Shown: in pieces, positions 62,129-64,000 of the stretch
How the letters are laid out: every line of letters starts with the position of its first letter
How positions within the stretch are numbered: position 1 is the first letter of the stretch
DNA from: Runella rosea
Lineage (GTDB): Bacteria > Bacteroidota > Bacteroidia > Cytophagales > Spirosomataceae
Assembly: GCF_003325355.1 (NCBI RefSeq)
Contig: NZ_CP030850.1
Span: 1,116,001-1,180,000, forward strand
Length of the DNA stretch: 64,000 bases
Direction: 5' to 3'
The notes under the pieces: model-generated
The model's database searches: none
What the model saw: the letters and a program-made list of their open reading frames with translations, nothing else
Told to the model about the DNA's origin: nothing
Made by a program: the position numbers and the translations under genes

Positions 62129-62572
62129 ATGGAACTCGCTATCAGTACCCCCGCTATTTTATTTTCGACCGTTTCGTTGATGATGATTGCCTTCACCAAC
62201 CGCTACTTGGCCATCGCCAGTTTGATTCGCGAATTGCACGATAAATTCAGAATAAGCCCCAATGAGAACTACGTCGAACAAATCAAACACCTTCACCGAC
62301 GCGTACACATTATCCGAAACATCCAATTTATCATCGTCACGAGCCTGCTTTTGAGCGCGGTTTCAATGCTTTTCATCTATTTACAGTATCAATCTGTGGC
62401 GCAGGTATTATTTTTCGTGGCGTTATTGTTACAAATCGGTGCGCTGAGTTTGTCCATCTGGGAGATTTCGTTGTCTATCCACGCCCTTAAAATCGAGCTA
62501 AGCGACATGGAAGAAAAACTCGGCAAGCAATTTGGCTTTTTTGGACGGACAAAACCAAAAAACATCGAATAA
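62129..62572 (+). CDS. DUF2721 membrane protein
   Basis: 147 residues with three predicted membrane segments (about 6-28, 70-90 and 95-117) and a charged segment LIRELHDKFRISPNENY between the first and second. This is the DUF2721 pattern (LSTPAILFSTVSLMMIAFTNRY opening, in part). The C-terminal tail is basic and acidic alternating. Function unknown. It starts about 110 bases after the divergent NUDIX gene and is followed 36 bases later by a secreted peptidase gene on the same strand. Confidence 0.8.
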   Translation: MELAISTPAILFSTVSLMMIAFTNRYLAIASLIRELHDKFRISPNENYVEQIKHLHRRVHIIRNIQFIIVTSLLLSAVSMLFIYLQYQSVAQVLFFVALLLQIGALSLSIWEISLSIHALKIELSDMEEKLGKQFGFFGRTKPKNIE

Positions 62573-62607
62573 CCACTCTATTTCACACTTCTAACCAACT
62601 AAAATCA

Positions 62608-64000
62608 ATGAGAAAACCACTCCTGTTTATCTGGTGCCTTTGTGCCTACGCTTCGTTTGCACAAGACGGGTACCAGACGCCCCCCAAACCCCTAGCCGAT
62701 TTGGTCACCGCCCCGCCCACGCCAACGGTCAGCGTGGACAGCAAGGGTCAATGGATGCTGATTTCGGAACGAAACACGGCCACTACGACCATTGCTGAAC
62801 TTTCGCAACCCGAATACAGAATTGCGGGTTTGCGCATCAACCCCGCCACCAACGGCCCGAGCCGAGCGGTGTACGTCAACAACCTTAAGTTACGTCAGGT
62901 TTCGGCCAATGCCACCGACGTACAGGTAACGGGGTTGCCCGCCAATGCGCAAATTTCCTCGATTCAATGGTCGCCCGATGACAGCAAAATCGCGTTCACG
63001 CACACGACCGACACCAAAATTCAGCTCTACGTGGTCGATGTAGCCACCGCCGTTGCCACCAAAGTCAGCGACGTGGCCCTCAACGCTGTATTGGGTGTGC
63101 CATACCAGTGGCTTTCCGACAGCAAATCGTTTATCGTCAGAGGAATACCCGCCGAGCGTGGTGCAGCACCCGAAATCAGCCGCGTACCTTCAGGCCCGAC
63201 CGTTCAGGAAAACCTGGGCACCAAGGCACAAGCAGCTACTTATCAGGATTTATTGAAAAGCCCCGCCGACGAGAAGCAATTTGAATACTACGCCACGGCC
63301 CAAACGATGAAGCTAGGACTCGACGGCAGCGTACAAAAAATCGGTAGCTTGGGCCTCATCGCCACCGCCGCCCCTTCGCCCGACGGTCGTTATGTCATGA
63401 TTGAGAGCATTCACCGTCCGTTTTCTTATCTGGTAACGGTCAATCGTTTCCCTTCTAAAATAGACATTTTTGACGCCGCTGGCGCATTGGTTAAAACCCT
63501 GACTGACATTCCGTTGCAGGAAAATGTACCCTGGGGGCAAGATGCCGCTCCTTCGGGACAACGCAACCACAACTGGCGCAACGACGCCCCCGCTACGGTG
63601 TATTGGGTAGAAGCCAAAGACGGCGGTGACCCTAAGCGCAAAATCGCCATTCGCGACGTGGTGTACACGCTGGACGCGCCTTTCAGCGGCGAAGCCAAAG
63701 AAATCTACGCGGCGGCCTATCGTTTTGGCGGCGTGACCTGGGGCAATGACCAAACGGCTTTGTTTTCGGAGCGTTGGAACGCTACCCGCAAAATCATCAC
63801 CAAATTGGTGAATCCAAGCAATCCTGCCAATCCAGTTGTATTGTTTGACCGCTCCTCAGAAGACCGTTATAACAACCCCGGCACGCCCGAGTTGAAGAAA
63901 AATGCCTACGGCGAATACGTGCTTGACATCACGGCCGCCAACGAAATCTACCTCACGGGCCAAGGTGCCTCTCCTGAAGGCGACCGTCCGTTTGTGGATG
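62608..64000 (+). CDS. S9-family (prolyl oligopeptidase-like) peptidase, 3' end missing
   Basis: The first 464 residues are visible and the frame is open at the window edge. A signal peptide (MRKPLLFIWCLCAYASFAQ) directs export. The visible part is the beta-propeller domain of S9 peptidases, with WSPDDSKIAFTHT near residue 110, PSPDGRYVMIES near 255 and a HRPFSYLVTVNRFP segment near 270; the propeller opening PPKPLADLV resembles glutamyl-aminopeptidase-type S9 members of Bacteroidota. The alpha/beta hydrolase with the catalytic Ser-Asp-His lies beyond the window, so catalytic competence cannot be judged here. Confidence 0.88.
   Translation, partial: MRKPLLFIWCLCAYASFAQDGYQTPPKPLADLVTAPPTPTVSVDSKGQWMLISERNTATTTIAELSQPEYRIAGLRINPATNGPSRAVYVNNLKLRQVSANATDVQVTGLPANAQISSIQWSPDDSKIAFTHTTDTKIQLYVVDVATAVATKVSDVALNAVLGVPYQWLSDSKSFIVRGIPAERGAAPEISRVPSGPTVQENLGTKAQAATYQDLLKSPADEKQFEYYATAQTMKLGLDGSVQKIGSLGLIATAAPSPDGRYVMIESIHRPFSYLVTVNRFPSKIDIFDAAGALVKTLTDIPLQENVPWGQDAAPSGQRNHNWRNDAPATVYWVEAKDGGDPKRKIAIRDVVYTLDAPFSGEAKEIYAAAYRFGGVTWGNDQTALFSERWNATRKIITKLVNPSNPANPVVLFDRSSEDRYNNPGTPELKKNAYGEYVLDITAANEIYLTGQGASPEGDRPFVD

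Overview
The window looks like chromosomal DNA of an aerobic member of the Bacteroidota, most likely order Cytophagales (Runella/Spirosoma-like). This is inference from gene families (an SBBP-repeat remnant, FG-GAP and cupredoxin/PVC-type dehydrogenase proteins, a DksA-like protein with one cysteine), from the TAnnTTTG promoter elements in many intergenic gaps, and from the lack of clear Shine-Dalgarno sequences. No rRNA, transposase, prophage or CRISPR array was seen.

Layout. 1-6.4 kb: a partial copper-binding dehydrogenase-like protein, an FG-GAP protein, an SGNH-like esterase and an unknown secreted protein. 6.4-14.3 kb: a tripartite RND efflux operon (adaptor, pump, outer-membrane channel) divergent from an OmpR-type response regulator and histidine kinase. 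14.3-18.9 kb: a candidate small RNA preceded by 21-bp direct repeats, a polytopic glycosyltransferase-like protein, an MpaB-type oxygenase-like protein and a BamA-like barrel. 19-21.9 kb: a scarred accessory patch in which a truncated SBBP gene is joined to the last part of a type I restriction hsdR, followed by a GIY-YIG protein, a PIN toxin-antitoxin pair and an unknown protein. 21.9-31.9 kb: tRNA-Ser, a trans-sulfuration enzyme, a dienoyl-CoA isomerase/reductase pair, a DksA-like protein, glutamate dehydrogenase, phosphatidylserine decarboxylase, MurQ, a CPBP-like protein and two secreted proteins. 32-40.6 kb: DUF2207 and LemA, a Tat-exported class V aminotransferase, a lipoprotein, an ABC exporter, DoxX and an NmrA-like protein beside an HxlR regulator.

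The most notable part is 41.0-60.6 kb. One minus-strand block (50-59 kb) encodes a cytochrome P450, a two-subunit PEP-synthase-like phosphotransferase, two HD-domain phosphohydrolase candidates, an aldehyde dehydrogenase, a short-chain dehydrogenase, a [2Fe-2S] ferredoxin and its reductase. This is the enzyme set of the phosphorylation-initiated 4-cresol (cre) pathway known from Corynebacterium glutamicum: phosphorylate the phenol, oxidise the methyl group with P450, remove the phosphate, oxidise alcohol and aldehyde to 4-hydroxybenzoate. A second minus-strand block (41-48.6 kb) supplies 4-hydroxybenzoate hydroxylase and the complete protocatechuate/beta-ketoadipate route (pcaH, G, B, D-C fusion, pobA, IJ fusion, F), so all steps from a p-alkylphenol to acetyl-CoA and succinyl-CoA can be assigned within 18 kb. 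An AraC-type regulator sits between the blocks. A regulator with a MEDS-like sensor, winged helix and BTAD domain lies directly upstream of the P450, whose promoter has two heptamers (ACCAAAG) at 11-bp period just upstream of a TACATTTG element, the arrangement used by SARP/BTAD activators.

60.7-64 kb: a small conserved protein, a NUDIX hydrolase, a DUF2721 membrane protein and the first part of an S9 peptidase that runs off the window.
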